DNA of 64,000 nucleotides from Streptomyces spirodelae (GCF_017676385.1 NZ_JAFFZN010000036.1:1-64000), one strand, 5' to 3'; shown: positions 47,721 to 57,429, numbered from the stretch's first letter. Program-made: numbers and translations. The notes: generated by a model not told the origin, from the sequence alone.

Positions 47721-48575
47721 TCATGGCTCCGCACTCTCCCTGCGACGGCCCCGCGCCACCCGCGCCCGCAGCACCGCCCGTACCCCCAGCACCGCGCCCG
47801 CCGCGAGCGCCAGCCCGGCCAGCAGCGCGCCGTCCGGCACCGCTTCGCCCGCCCGACGGGCCCAGGTCTCCGCGGCGAAGGCGCCGTCCACATCCGTCAG
47901 GCCCGGCAGCCCGGCAGCCCCGTCGAAGGCGAGGAAGAGGGCGCCCAGCAGCGCGAAGAACAGCCCCGACAGCAGCGAGGTGGTGTGCAGCCTCAGCCGG
48001 CCGCCGAGCCGCAGCTCACGCCCGCGCAGCCAGCGCCGCCGGCCCAGGTCGAACCGCTCCCACAGCAGCGCGAGCACGAACAGCGGTACGGCCATGCCCA
48101 GCGCGTACACCGCCAGCAGCACCGCACCGTAGACGGGGTTGCCGTGCACGGCGGCGACCGTCAGTACGCTGCCGAGGATGGGGCCCGCGCAGAACCCGGC
48201 CAGGCCGTAGACCGCGCCCAGCGCGTAGACGGAGACCGCCGTCGTGGGACGGATACGGCCCGATGCCTCCGCCAGCCGGCGCGGCGCGAATCCGAGCCCG
48301 GCGAGCTGTACCAGCCCGAGCGCGATGATCAGCCAGCCGCCCGCCGAGACCAGCAGATCCCGGTGGCCGTAGAACAGCCGTCCGGTGAGGGAGCCGGCGG
48401 CGCCCAGCGGAACCAGCGTGGTGGCCAGGCCGAGGTAGAAGATCCCGGTGCGGGCCATCAGGCGGCCCGCGGAGTCGATCGAGTAGGCGAAGAACGCGGG
48501 CAGCAGCAGGGCGCTGCACGGGCTGAGCAGGGCGAGGAGGCCGCCGAGGAAGGCGGCCAGATATCCGACGTCCAT
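47721..48575 (-). CDS. CcdA-type thiol-disulfide transmembrane protein
   Basis: 284-aa membrane protein of the CcdA/DsbD-beta family that moves electrons from cytoplasmic thioredoxin to extracytoplasmic thiols. The two redox cysteines are in LLSPCSALLLPAFF (TM1) and GLAGFCAGPILGS (TM4), with six or seven TM segments in all. The ATG overlaps the DsbA-like gene's stop (TGATG), so the two work together, probably keeping that protein reduced or recycling it. Confidence 0.9.
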   Translation of the reverse strand: MDVGYLAAFLGGLLALLSPCSALLLPAFFAYSIDSAGRLMARTGIFYLGLATTLVPLGAAGSLTGRLFYGHRDLLVSAGGWLIIALGLVQLAGLGFAPRRLAEASGRIRPTTAVSVYALGAVYGLAGFCAGPILGSVLTVAAVHGNPVYGAVLLAVYALGMAVPLFVLALLWERFDLGRRRWLRGRELRLGGRLRLHTTSLLSGLFFALLGALFLAFDGAAGLPGLTDVDGAFAAETWARRAGEAVPDGALLAGLALAAGAVLGVRAVLRARVARGRRRESAEP

Positions 48576-49390
48576 CAGTCCCGGTCCCCGTGCCGGGCCG
48601 GCTTGTCCGCCGCTGCCGCGGCGCGCTCGATCGCGTCGGTGAAGACCTCGTCCGGCTGGGCGCCCGCGATCGGCTGCCCGTTGACCAGGAACGCCGGGGT
48701 GGCACTGGCGCCCAGCCCGTACGCCTCGGCGCGGTCCTTGGCCAGCAGCTTCCTGGCCGCCCCGCTCGCCCGGTCGCGGTCGAAGCGGTCGAGGTCCTTC
48801 ACCCCCGCCTGCTCCGCGAGCTGGTGCAGGTGACCGGTGGTGAAGGAGCTCTTCTCGTTGCCCTTGTCGGCGTAGACCGCCTCGTAGAACTCCCAGAACC
48901 GGCCCTGCTGCCCCGCCGCGTAGCTGGCCAGCGCGGCACGTTCGGAGCCCTTGCCGAAGACGGGGAAGTTGCGCCACTCGATGCGCAGCAGGCCCTTGTC
49001 CACGTACTTGTTCACCAGCTTCGGCGCGGTGTCCCGGGCGAATTTGCCGCAGAACGAGCAGCCGAAGTCGGCGTACTCGATCATCACCACGGGCGCGTCC
49101 TTGTCGCCGCGCGCGAACGGGTCGTCAGCGCTGCGGCGCGCGAGCTTCAGCAGCGCGGGGTCGCCGGCCGCTGTGTTGTCGGAGCGGCCCTCGACGGTGG
49201 CGTTGCCGGAGCCGGAGCGGGAGCCGGAGCCTGCGCCGTCCCCGCCACCGACGGCGTACTGCGACAGCCAGCCCGCGAGGAGCGCGGCGACGGCGACGAG
49301 GGCGCCGATGACGACTCCCTTGCTGTTCTTGCTGGTGTTCTTGTTGCTGTTCCTCTTGCTGTTCGACGGCGTGTTGCTGTTCGACGGCAT
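48575..49390 (-). CDS. Membrane-anchored DsbA-like thioredoxin-fold protein
   Basis: 271 aa. The N-terminus is unusually Asn/Ser/Lys-rich (five NSN/NSK-type repeats in 24 residues), then comes a TM at ~25-45, a Gly/Ser linker, and a DsbA/thioredoxin_4 domain. The active site is CSFC in YADFGCSFCGKFAR and the cis-Pro is in ATPAFLVNG. It probably forms or isomerises disulfides in secreted proteins. AGGAGA precedes the ATG. Coupled to ccdA downstream. Confidence 0.92.
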   Translation of the reverse strand: MPSNSNTPSNSKRNSNKNTSKNSKGVVIGALVAVAALLAGWLSQYAVGGGDGAGSGSRSGSGNATVEGRSDNTAAGDPALLKLARRSADDPFARGDKDAPVVMIEYADFGCSFCGKFARDTAPKLVNKYVDKGLLRIEWRNFPVFGKGSERAALASYAAGQQGRFWEFYEAVYADKGNEKSSFTTGHLHQLAEQAGVKDLDRFDRDRASGAARKLLAKDRAEAYGLGASATPAFLVNGQPIAGAQPDEVFTDAIERAAAAADKPARHGDRD

Positions 49391-49484
49391 GCGAACGTCT
49401 CCTGTGCTGCGTGTGCAGCGGATGCTGCGATGTGGAAAGCGACGGACCGGGACCGACGCGGACGAGCCGCGTCGGCGGGGGCCG

Positions 49485-49898
49485 CTAAACGCGCAGAACG
49501 GAGAGTTCGACGGGGGTGGGCGGCGGTATCGGCGCAGGGCCGCGTACGGGCGGTCGCGCGTGCGCCGCGCCGATCGCGCTGTGCGACTGCGGCGTCAGAC
49601 AGGCCGGGAGCGCGAGGGGCAGCAGCTGCTGCTGGCCGGTGGCGGGCGCCGCCGGAAGAGCGCCGCCGCCGTCCTTCGACCTGTGACAGTGGGAGGGACC
49701 CGCATCGTCGACGGGTGCCGGGGCAGCGACGGCAGGCGCGGCAGCAACGCCGGCCGCGGCGGAAACACCAGGCGTGGCATGCGCTTCAGCGGACCGTGCC
49801 CCCGCCACCTGGACGGCTCCGCACAGGGCGAGCAGCAGTGCCACGAGTACGGCGGCGGCATGCCGTGCTGCTCGTACCGCCTGCTCGCCACCGTGCAT
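49485..49898 (-). CDS. Small secreted or membrane hypothetical protein
   Basis: 137 aa, function not recognised. One hydrophobic signal/TM segment (AAAVLVALLLALCGAVQVAG), an Ala/Pro/Val linker, then a short region with SHCHRSKD and ALPACLTPQSH whose Cys/His could bind metal or form a disulfide. It ends in PTPVELSVLRV. Upstream of dsbA-ccdA on the same strand with ~95 bp between, so it could be a substrate of that pair or a copper-related exported protein; both are guesses. Confidence 0.65.
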   Translation of the reverse strand: MHGGEQAVRAARHAAAVLVALLLALCGAVQVAGARSAEAHATPGVSAAAGVAAAPAVAAPAPVDDAGPSHCHRSKDGGGALPAAPATGQQQLLPLALPACLTPQSHSAIGAAHARPPVRGPAPIPPPTPVELSVLRV

Positions 49899-49964
49899 GG
49901 CGCCACCCTAACGGGGACGCCCGACAGGCCCCCCAGGTGCCTCACCCCAGGACCCGCAGTCGCC

Positions 49965-52061
49965 TCACCCCAGCACCCGCCGCAGGACGCCCGCCACCTC
50001 CTCCGCCGTCAGCAGCGGCCCCGGCTCCTGGTCCTTCGGTGTGTACGCCTCTTCGATGTGGCTCCGTGCGGTGTCCAGGTCGCCGCGCTGCTCCGCGATA
50101 CGGGCCAGCAGATGGTGCGCCGTGCGGTGCCTCGGCGAGGTCTCCAGCACCGGGGCCAGCAGGGTTTCGGCCTCCTCGTACGCCTCGGCCGTCGCGATGT
50201 CGTTCACCAGCGCCTTCGCCAGTTCCATCGACGGGTCGAACAGCGAGGTGAGCATGAAGCCGCTGTAGCCGCGCCGCACGATGTGGTGGACGTCCCGCGC
50301 GGTGCGCAGCCACTCCACCGCCTCCTCGTTCCTGCCCTGCCCGCGCAGCGCCCGCCCCAGCCAGTACGCGGCCTCGTGCAGCGGGTCCTTCTTCTCGCGG
50401 CCCGCCCAGGCGAGCCGCAGCAGCCCCTCCGCCTCCGCGTACCGCTTCCACCGCACGAGCTGCATACCGGCGCGCCAGCCGTACCAGGCCCGCCCGCCCT
50501 TGGCCGCGCGGGTCCACCAGCGGACGGCCTCTTCCATGTCGCCGTAGTCGTCACCGACCCGGTTGCCGACCCAGCTCGCGGCGTCGGGCCGGCCGAACCG
50601 TGCCGCGCGGCGCAGCCACGGCTCCGCATCGACCGGCTCGTCCAGCCGTACGTACAGCGCGCCCAGTCCCTCGATCGCGTCCAGGTCGCCCGCCTTGGCC
50701 GCGGGCAGGTAGAGCGGGACGACCGCCTTCTCGTGGGCGCCGCACTCCTCGTGCAGCATGCGGCCGAGCGCGTACGAGGCGGTGGGGGCGTGCCGGCTTC
50801 CGGGGTCGGCGGCGGCGCGCCGGTAGTGCCGTACGGCCTCCGGATAGCGGCACAGCCGCTCCATCAGGCGGCCGAGTTCGAGGTCGGCGGCCCGGTCGCC
50901 GGACTCGGCGGCTTCGTGCAGCGCGGCCAGCCGGGGCTCCTCCTCGTCGCCGAGCGCGGGCGGGGTGGCCTGCTCGGCCTCCGCCAGGTCCGCGAGCGCT
51001 TCGTCGGCCTCGTCGAAGGGGTCGTCGTCGCCGTCGGTGCCCGCCTCTGCGGCCTCCAGCCAGCGGCGGGCCTCGGCCAGCCGCCACTGGTCGCGGTAGT
51101 AGGAGCCGAGCCGCCGCTGCTGTTGGCGGTCGCCGGCCTCGGCGCCGGGCAGCAGCGACGCCTCGTACTTGTCCAGTTCGCCGTACTGGAGGTGGACGGC
51201 GCTGAGGGTACGGGCCAGCAGCCGCGAGCCGGGGTGCCGCCGCAGCCCGTCCTCCAGCACCCGGCAGGCGTCCTCGTACCGGTCGAGCTGATAGTGCAGG
51301 AGCGCGTGCCACTGGTCCGTGCGCGGGTCGCCGAGCGCCTGCGCCTCCTCGTAGACCTGCTCCGCTTCCGGGAGGAAGGACGGGTAGGAGGTGAACCACT
51401 CCGGATCGGTGTGCAGTTCGCCGAGGGGCTCGTACTCGTCGCCCTCGTCCAGCAACTCCGATATCTGCTCGTCGAGGTCCTCGGGCCGCTCCTCGGGCGG
51501 CAGCGCGCGCAGTGCGGCGAGCTCGCGGACCCGGTCCCGGTAGTGCTCCAGCCGGCCGTCCAGCTCGATCAGCCGGTCCTCGATCCGGTCGGCGACGTGG
51601 TCGTACGGTGCCGCCTGCGCCAACTCCTCCCTGGCCTCGTCCGTGCGGCCCTGGCGCAGCATGAGGAGGGCGCCGTTGGTGCGGCACTTGACGCTGCCGA
51701 GCTCCGCGCCCTTCGCGTACCACTCGGCCGCGCCCTCCGGATCGTCCAGCCGCTCCAGCAGCAGCTCAGCGAGCCCGAAAGCGCAGTCGCCGTCCCGCTC
51801 GGCCGCCGTCCGGTACCAGTAGTCGGCGACCGTGTACTGGCCGCGGTCCTTCGCGGTGATCGCCCGCAGCCTCGCGGCCCGCGCGTCACCGCCCCTGGCC
51901 GCCTCCTCCAGCCACGGAACGGCGTCGTCCACGCGCCCCCTGCCGACCAGGTACTCGCCGTAAGCCTGCTTGTCCGCCGCGTCGCCCTCCTCGGCGGCGC
52001 CGCGGTACTTGCGCTCCTCGGCCGAGAGCTCGCCGCCGGTGCTGGTCCCCGTTGATGTCAT
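49965..52061 (-). CDS. Sel1/TPR-repeat protein
   Basis: 698 aa of helical repeats. Sel1-like units such as YGEYLVGRGRVDDAVPWLEEAA and AYWLGRALRGQGRNEEAVEW recur about 15 times, with an acidic insert at ~190-225. Soluble, no signal peptide; a scaffold for protein interactions. The ATG overlaps the stop of the upstream DUF218 gene (ATGA), implying coupled expression and perhaps shared function. The frame stays open far upstream on this strand, but that part is antisense to hrpA. Confidence 0.85.
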   Translation of the reverse strand: MTSTGTSTGGELSAEERKYRGAAEEGDAADKQAYGEYLVGRGRVDDAVPWLEEAARGGDARAARLRAITAKDRGQYTVADYWYRTAAERDGDCAFGLAELLLERLDDPEGAAEWYAKGAELGSVKCRTNGALLMLRQGRTDEAREELAQAAPYDHVADRIEDRLIELDGRLEHYRDRVRELAALRALPPEERPEDLDEQISELLDEGDEYEPLGELHTDPEWFTSYPSFLPEAEQVYEEAQALGDPRTDQWHALLHYQLDRYEDACRVLEDGLRRHPGSRLLARTLSAVHLQYGELDKYEASLLPGAEAGDRQQQRRLGSYYRDQWRLAEARRWLEAAEAGTDGDDDPFDEADEALADLAEAEQATPPALGDEEEPRLAALHEAAESGDRAADLELGRLMERLCRYPEAVRHYRRAAADPGSRHAPTASYALGRMLHEECGAHEKAVVPLYLPAAKAGDLDAIEGLGALYVRLDEPVDAEPWLRRAARFGRPDAASWVGNRVGDDYGDMEEAVRWWTRAAKGGRAWYGWRAGMQLVRWKRYAEAEGLLRLAWAGREKKDPLHEAAYWLGRALRGQGRNEEAVEWLRTARDVHHIVRRGYSGFMLTSLFDPSMELAKALVNDIATAEAYEEAETLLAPVLETSPRHRTAHHLLARIAEQRGDLDTARSHIEEAYTPKDQEPGPLLTAEEVAGVLRRVLG

Positions 52062-52813
52062 GGCTGTCTGTCGCTTTCTCGCGGTTTCTTCGAGCGGTGG
52101 AGGTGGTGCTTCGAGCGGTGGCTGTCGTGCTTCCCGGGGTGGCCGAGGTGCTTGGCGGACCCGGCCAGGGCGCGCCGCACACCGGGCTCGCGGGGACCGA
52201 GGAAGTGCGGGTCGGGGGTGAGCGCCGCTTCGTAGGCCGCCTTCACCGCGCCCGGCAGCTCGCGCAGCCCGCCCGCGTACCAGGTCGCGTCCCGCGGCTC
52301 CCGCACCGGGATGCCGTAGGAGTCGATGCCCGCGGCCCGGCACAGCGCGGCGGCACGGCGTACGTGGTAGTCCTGGCTGACCAGCAGCGCGCGGCGCACC
52401 CCGAAGACGCGCGCCGCCCGCGCGCACGAGTCCCAGGTGTCGAAGCCCGCGTAGTCGGCGACGACGCGGGCGGCCGGAACGCCACGGTCGGTGAGGTAGT
52501 CGCGCATGGCGCCGGGCTCGTCGTAGTCCTTGCGGCTGTTGTCGCCCGAGACCAGCAGGACGCGGACCTTGCCGGTGCGGTAGAGCCGTGCCGCGGCGTC
52601 GAGGCGGTGCGCCAGGTAGGGGGAGGGCTCGCCGTCCCACAGGCCGGCGCCGAAGACGAGGGCGACCGGGGCGCGGGGTGCGTCCGCGATGTCCGCCCGG
52701 ATGCGGCTGTCGGTGGTCAGCCGTATCCAGGTCGCGGGAAGCAGCGCCAGCACGCAGACGAGTACGGCGCCCTGCACCCACCGTCTGCGGCGCGCCGTCA
52801 CACTGCCTTTCAC
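52058..52813 (-). CDS. YdcF/SanA-like DUF218 membrane protein
   Basis: 251 aa. N-terminal TM (VQGAVLVCVLALLPATWI), then a DUF218 domain: VALVFGAGLWDGEPSPYLAHRL, VLLVSGDNSRKDYDEPGAM, ALLVSQDYHVRRAAALC. Family members (SanA, YdcF, ElyC) act at the envelope in barrier and lipid-carrier maintenance. The C-terminus is His/Lys/Ser-rich (KHDSHRSKHHLHRSKK). GTG at 52813; a later GTG (MTARRRR) is possible. Last 4 nt overlap the TPR gene. Confidence 0.87.
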   Translation of the reverse strand: MKGSVTARRRRWVQGAVLVCVLALLPATWIRLTTDSRIRADIADAPRAPVALVFGAGLWDGEPSPYLAHRLDAAARLYRTGKVRVLLVSGDNSRKDYDEPGAMRDYLTDRGVPAARVVADYAGFDTWDSCARAARVFGVRRALLVSQDYHVRRAAALCRAAGIDSYGIPVREPRDATWYAGGLRELPGAVKAAYEAALTPDPHFLGPREPGVRRALAGSAKHLGHPGKHDSHRSKHHLHRSKKPRESDRQP

Positions 52814-52826
52814 ACTCTGCCCCCGC

Positions 52827-52939
52827 GTTCCCGTGTGCCCGGCCGTTCCCCGTGTGCCCGGCCGTTCCCCGTGTGCCCGGCCGTTCCCCGTGTGCCCGGC
52901 CGTTCCCCGCGTGTCCGGCCGTTCCCGGTGTCCCGGGCC
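52827..52939. repeat. 19-bp tandem array between DUF218 and hrpA
   Basis: About six copies of GTTCCCCGTGTGCCCGGCC. Copies 2-4 are identical, the first lacks one C, and the last two are degenerate. It lies at the start of the divergent promoter region, so copy number could influence either gene. Confidence 0.85.
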
Positions 52940-53030
52940 CGGTTTCGTCGCGTACAGCGACGCGGAAGCCGCGCCCCCGGTTGCAAACCGTTCGCCACCC
53001 GCTCCCCGGGGGTGCGATCCTTGGCGTGGT

Positions 53031-56000
53031 ATGTCGACTTCCACCCAGACCCCCGCCCCCTCCCCGCAGGAGCTGACCGACCGCATCCCGCACCTCATGC
53101 TCGGCGACCAGCAGCGGCTGGCCCGCCGGCTCGCGGGGGCGCGGAAGATCCGCAAAGGGGAGGCCCGTGCGGCCGTCCTCGCGGAGATCTCCGCAGCGAT
53201 GGACGCCTCCGAGCTGCGCGTGACCGCCCGCCGCGAGGCCGTCCCGCGGATCACGTATCCCCAGCAGCTGCCCGTCAGCCAGAAGAAGAACGAGATCCTG
53301 GCGGCCGTCCGCGATCACCAGGTGGTGATCGTCGCGGGTGAGACGGGCTCCGGCAAGACGACGCAGATCCCGAAGATCTGCATGGAGCTGGGCCGCGGCA
53401 TCCAGGGTGTGATCGGTCACACCCAGCCGCGCCGGATCGCGGCCCGTACGGTCGCCGAGCGGGTGGCGGAGGAACTGGGCTCGCAGCTGGGCGAGACGGT
53501 CGGCTGGAAGGTCCGCTTCACCGACCAGGTGCAGGACCACACGCTGGTCAAGCTGATGACCGACGGCATCCTGCTGGCGGAGATCCAGCAGGACCGCGAG
53601 CTGCGCCAGTACGACACGATCATCATCGACGAGGCGCACGAGCGGTCGCTCAACATCGACTTCCTGCTCGGCTATCTCGCGCAGCTGCTGCCCAGGCGGC
53701 CCGACCTCAAGGTGATCATCACCTCCGCGACGATCGACCCGGAGCGTTTCTCGCGCCACTTCGGCGACGCACCGATCGTCGAGGTCAGCGGGCGTACCTA
53801 CCCGGTCGAGGTCCGCTACCGGCCGCTGCTGGAGGAAGACGACGACGAGGATGCAGCGGCGCCCGACCGCGACCAGATCACCGCCATCTGCGACGCGGTG
53901 GACGAGCTGCACGCGGAAGGGCCGGGCGACATCCTGGTCTTCCTCTCCGGGGAGCGGGAGATCCGGGACACGGCGGACGCGCTGGAGAAGAAGTTCACCC
54001 GCGAGGGCAAAGGCCCGCGTCCTGGCGGCCCCGTCGAGGTGCTCCCCCTCTACGCGCGGCTGTCCAACGCCGAACAGCACCGGGTCTTCCAGCCCCACTC
54101 GGGGCGCCGCATCGTACTGGCGACCAATGTCGCCGAGACGTCGCTGACCGTTCCGGGCATCAAGTACGTCATCGATCCGGGCACGGCCCGCATCTCGCGC
54201 TACAGCCACCGCACCAAGGTGCAGCGGCTGCCGATCGAACGGATCAGCCAGGCGAGCGCCAACCAGCGCAAGGGACGCTCGGGCCGTACCTCGGACGGCA
54301 TCTGCATCCGGCTGTACTCGGAGGAGGACTTCCTCGCACGCGCCGAGTTCACCGATCCGGAGATCCTGCGCACCAACCTGGCCTCGGTCATCCTGCAGAT
54401 GACGGCCGCCGGGCTGGGGGAGATCGAGAAGTTCCCGTTCATCGACCCGCCGGACCACCGCAGCATCAAGGCGGGCGTGCAGCTGCTGGAGGAACTGGGC
54501 GCGCTGGAGAAGCAGCAGGGCCAGCAGGCGCGGAAGCTGACCCAGCTGGGCCGCCGCCTCGCCCAGCTGCCCGTCGACCCCCGGCTGGCCCGGATGGTGC
54601 TGGAGGCCGACAAGCACGGGTGCGTGCACGAGGTGATGGTGATCGCCGCCGCGCTGTCCATCCAGGACCCGCGCGAACGCCCCTCCGACAAGCAGCAGCA
54701 GGCCGACCAGCACCACGCCCGCTTCAAGGAGGAGACCAGCGACTTCCTGGCTTTCCTCAACCTGTGGCGCCATGTACGCGAGCAGCAGCGCGAGCTGTCC
54801 TCGTCCGCCTTCCGCCGGATGTGCAAGGCGGAGTTCCTCAACTATCTGCGGATACGCGAGTGGCAGGACATCTACAGCCAGCTGCGCCAGGTCGCCAAGA
54901 CGATGAAGATCCGGCTGGGCGAGGCACAGGAGCCCGCGCCCGACGCCATCCACCAGTCGCTGCTGGCGGGCCTGCTGTCGCACATCGGGCTGAAGGATTC
55001 CGACAACAAGAACGCGTATCTGGGTGCGCGCGGCACCAAGTTCGCGGTCTTCCCGGGCTCGGCGCTGTTCAAGAAGCCCCCGCGCTGGGTGATGTCGGCC
55101 GAACTGGTGGAGACCTCGCGGCTGTGGGCGCGGGTCAACGCGAAGATCGAGCCGGAGTGGGTCGAGCCGCTCGCCGGTCACCTGGTCAAGCGCACCTACA
55201 GCGAGCCGCACTGGGAGCAGAAGCAGGCGGCGGTGCTGGCGTACGAGCGGGTGACGCTGTACGGCGTACCGATCGTCGCGCAGCGGAAGGTCAACTACGG
55301 CCGGATCGACCCGGAGACCTCGCGCGATCTGTTCATCCGCAACGCGCTGGTGGAGGGCGACTGGCGCACCCACCACCAGTTCTTCCGTGAGAACCGCAAG
55401 CTGCTCGAGGAGGTCGAGGAGCTGGAGCACCGCGCCCGCCGCCGCGACATCCTGGTGGACGACGAGACGCTGTACGACTTCTACGACCAGCGGGTGCCCG
55501 AACACGTCGTCTCCGGTGCGCATTTCGACTCCTGGTGGAAGAAGAAGCGCCAGGAAGAGCCCGACCTGCTCAACTTCGAGAAGTCGATGCTCATCAGCGA
55601 CCGGGCCGAGGAGGTCTCCGCCACCGACTATCCCGACGTGTGGCGGCAGGGCGGCCTCGCCCTCCCGGTGACCTACCAGTTCGAGCCGGGCACGGACGCG
55701 GACGGCGTCACGGTGCACGTACCGCTCCAGGTCCTCAACCAGGTCACGGCCGGCGGCACCTCCCGGGCGGAGCCAGGAGGAGGGTTCGACTGGCAGATTC
55801 CCGGCCTGCGTGAGGACCTGGTCACCGAGCTGATCCGCTCCCTCCCCAAGCCGATCCGCCGGCACTACGTACCCGCGCCGAACTACGCCCGGGAGTTCCT
55901 GCGCCGGGCGACGCCCCTGGACGAGCCGCTGACGTACACGCTGGCGCGGGAGCTGAAGCGGATGGTCGGCGTTCCGGTGACGGCCCAGGACTTCGACTGG

Positions 56001-57116
56001 TCGAAGGTCCCCGACCATCTGAAGATCACCTTCCGGGTCACCGACGAGCGGCGCCGCAAGCTCGCCGAGAGCAAGGACATCGAGGCACTGCAGATCCAGC
56101 TCAAGTCGCAGACGCAGACGGCGATCTCCAAGGCGTTCGACTCCTCCGCCCGCGCGGCCCGCAACAAGGCCGGGAAGGGCCGCAGGAGCGCCACAGACGG
56201 CGCCGCGGCCCCCGACGCGGCCGCAGCCGCGCCCACGCCCGGTCTCCAGCGCACAGGGCTGAAGAGCTGGACGCTCGGCTCGCTCCCGCGGACCTTCGAG
56301 ACACGGCGCGCCGGCCAGCCCGTGAAGGCGTACCCGGCCCTGGTGGACGAGGGCGACTCGGTCGCCGTACGGCTCTACGACACCGAGGCGGAGCAGCGCA
56401 CCGCGATGTGGCGCGGCACCCGGCGTCTCATCCTGCTCAACATCCCCTCCGACCCCGCGAAGTTCGCCCAGTCGAAGCTCGACAACCAGCAGAAGCTGGC
56501 TCTCTCGCGCTCCCCGCACGGCAGCGTGCAGGCGCTGTTCGAGGACTGCGTCGCGGCAACCGTGGACCAGCTGGTGTCCGCACGCGGCGGCCCCGCCTGG
56601 GACGAGGAGTCCTTCCGCAAGCTGTTCGACGCCGTACGGGCCGACCTGGTGGACGCCACTTTGCGGACGGTACGCCAGGTGCGGGAGGTACTGGCCGCCT
56701 GGCACTCGTGCGAGGGCCGGCTGCGGGCGACGGCCAGCCCGGTGCTGGCCGACTCCGTCGCGGACGTACGCCGGCAGCTCGCGGAGCTGATCAAGCCCGG
56801 GTTCGTGACGGAGCACGGCGCCGGACGACTGCCCGACCTGATGCGCTACCTCGTCGCGGCCGACCGGCGCCTCCAGCAGCTCCCGCACAACGTGGAACGC
56901 GACCGGACCCGGATGGCCAAGGTCCACGAGATGCGGGACGAGTACCTGTGGCTGCTGGAGCAGTTCCCTCCGGGACGGCCGGTGCCGCAGGCCGCGCGGG
57001 ACATCCGGTGGATGGTCGAGGAGCTGCGCGTCAGCTACTTCGCCCACGCGCTGGGCACCGCGTATCCGGTCTCCGACAAGCGGATCGTCAAGGCCGTCGA
57101 CGCGGCCGCCCCGTGA
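53031..57116 (+). CDS. hrpA: DEAH-box RNA helicase HrpA
   Basis: 1361-aa 3'-5' RNA helicase. Walker A is GETGSGKTT, then TQPRRIAARTVAERVAEE, DEAH in IIIDEAHERSLN, SAT, and QRKGRSGRTSDGICIRLY (motif VI). HA2 and OB regions and a long DUF3418 C-terminus follow. Bacterial HrpA resolves stalled ribosomes and processes mRNA. The ATG lacks a clear ribosome-binding site. Followed by tRNA-Asp. Several very long ORFs on the opposite strand are composition artefacts. Confidence 0.95.
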   Translation: MSTSTQTPAPSPQELTDRIPHLMLGDQQRLARRLAGARKIRKGEARAAVLAEISAAMDASELRVTARREAVPRITYPQQLPVSQKKNEILAAVRDHQVVIVAGETGSGKTTQIPKICMELGRGIQGVIGHTQPRRIAARTVAERVAEELGSQLGETVGWKVRFTDQVQDHTLVKLMTDGILLAEIQQDRELRQYDTIIIDEAHERSLNIDFLLGYLAQLLPRRPDLKVIITSATIDPERFSRHFGDAPIVEVSGRTYPVEVRYRPLLEEDDDEDAAAPDRDQITAICDAVDELHAEGPGDILVFLSGEREIRDTADALEKKFTREGKGPRPGGPVEVLPLYARLSNAEQHRVFQPHSGRRIVLATNVAETSLTVPGIKYVIDPGTARISRYSHRTKVQRLPIERISQASANQRKGRSGRTSDGICIRLYSEEDFLARAEFTDPEILRTNLASVILQMTAAGLGEIEKFPFIDPPDHRSIKAGVQLLEELGALEKQQGQQARKLTQLGRRLAQLPVDPRLARMVLEADKHGCVHEVMVIAAALSIQDPRERPSDKQQQADQHHARFKEETSDFLAFLNLWRHVREQQRELSSSAFRRMCKAEFLNYLRIREWQDIYSQLRQVAKTMKIRLGEAQEPAPDAIHQSLLAGLLSHIGLKDSDNKNAYLGARGTKFAVFPGSALFKKPPRWVMSAELVETSRLWARVNAKIEPEWVEPLAGHLVKRTYSEPHWEQKQAAVLAYERVTLYGVPIVAQRKVNYGRIDPETSRDLFIRNALVEGDWRTHHQFFRENRKLLEEVEELEHRARRRDILVDDETLYDFYDQRVPEHVVSGAHFDSWWKKKRQEEPDLLNFEKSMLISDRAEEVSATDYPDVWRQGGLALPVTYQFEPGTDADGVTVHVPLQVLNQVTAGGTSRAEPGGGFDWQIPGLREDLVTELIRSLPKPIRRHYVPAPNYAREFLRRATPLDEPLTYTLARELKRMVGVPVTAQDFDWSKVPDHLKITFRVTDERRRKLAESKDIEALQIQLKSQTQTAISKAFDSSARAARNKAGKGRRSATDGAAAPDAAAAAPTPGLQRTGLKSWTLGSLPRTFETRRAGQPVKAYPALVDEGDSVAVRLYDTEAEQRTAMWRGTRRLILLNIPSDPAKFAQSKLDNQQKLALSRSPHGSVQALFEDCVAATVDQLVSARGGPAWDEESFRKLFDAVRADLVDATLRTVRQVREVLAAWHSCEGRLRATASPVLADSVADVRRQLAELIKPGFVTEHGAGRLPDLMRYLVAADRRLQQLPHNVERDRTRMAKVHEMRDEYLWLLEQFPPGRPVPQAARDIRWMVEELRVSYFAHALGTAYPVSDKRIVKAVDAAAP

Positions 57117-57181
57117 GGGCGCTGTCGCTCAGAGTGAGTTCGCTCCGGACCCCTGACCTGCTGTAGAGTTCCATCTCGCGA

Positions 57182-57256
57182 GGTCCTGTGGAGCAGTTTG
57201 GAGTGCTCGCCACCCTGTCAAGGTGGAGGCCGCGGGTTCAAATCCCGTCAGGACCG
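57182..57256 (+). tRNA. tRNA-Asp (anticodon GTC), copy 2
   Basis: Identical over all 75 nt to 46240-46314. 65 bp after hrpA. Confidence 0.96.
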
Positions 57257-57265
57257 CACTTTTTG

Positions 57266-57298
57266 AGAGGGCCCCCGAAGCTGGTTCGGGGGCCCTCT
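57266..57298. terminator. tRNA-Asp terminator
   Basis: Perfect 14-bp stem AGAGGGCCCCCGAA / TTCGGGGGCCCTCT with loop GCTGG, preceded by TTTTT and therefore possibly bidirectional. Confidence 0.85.
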
Positions 57299-57324
57299 TG
57301 TCGTTGGGGCCGGAGGCCACTTCG

Positions 57325-57360
57325 AGGGCCCGCGCAGCCAATGGTTGCGCGGGCCCTTTT
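57325..57360 (+). terminator. Second terminator hairpin
   Basis: 12-bp stem AGGGCCCGCGCA / TGCGCGGGCCCT followed by TTT. A back-up of the preceding hairpin. Confidence 0.75.
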
Positions 57361-57429
57361 CGTTGCCCCCTCCCGTGTGTTGACGGACGGGGCACCATGG
57401 GTAGTGCTTGGCGCGAGAGGAGGTGGCGC

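Noticed and set aside
52827..52939. CRISPR array
   Set aside because: The 19-bp units abut with no spacers and no cas genes are nearby.
52062..57047. Open minus-strand frame of ~1660 codons continuous with the TPR gene
   Set aside because: It is antisense to hrpA, has no domain character, and the TPR gene has its own ATG overlapping the DUF218 stop.
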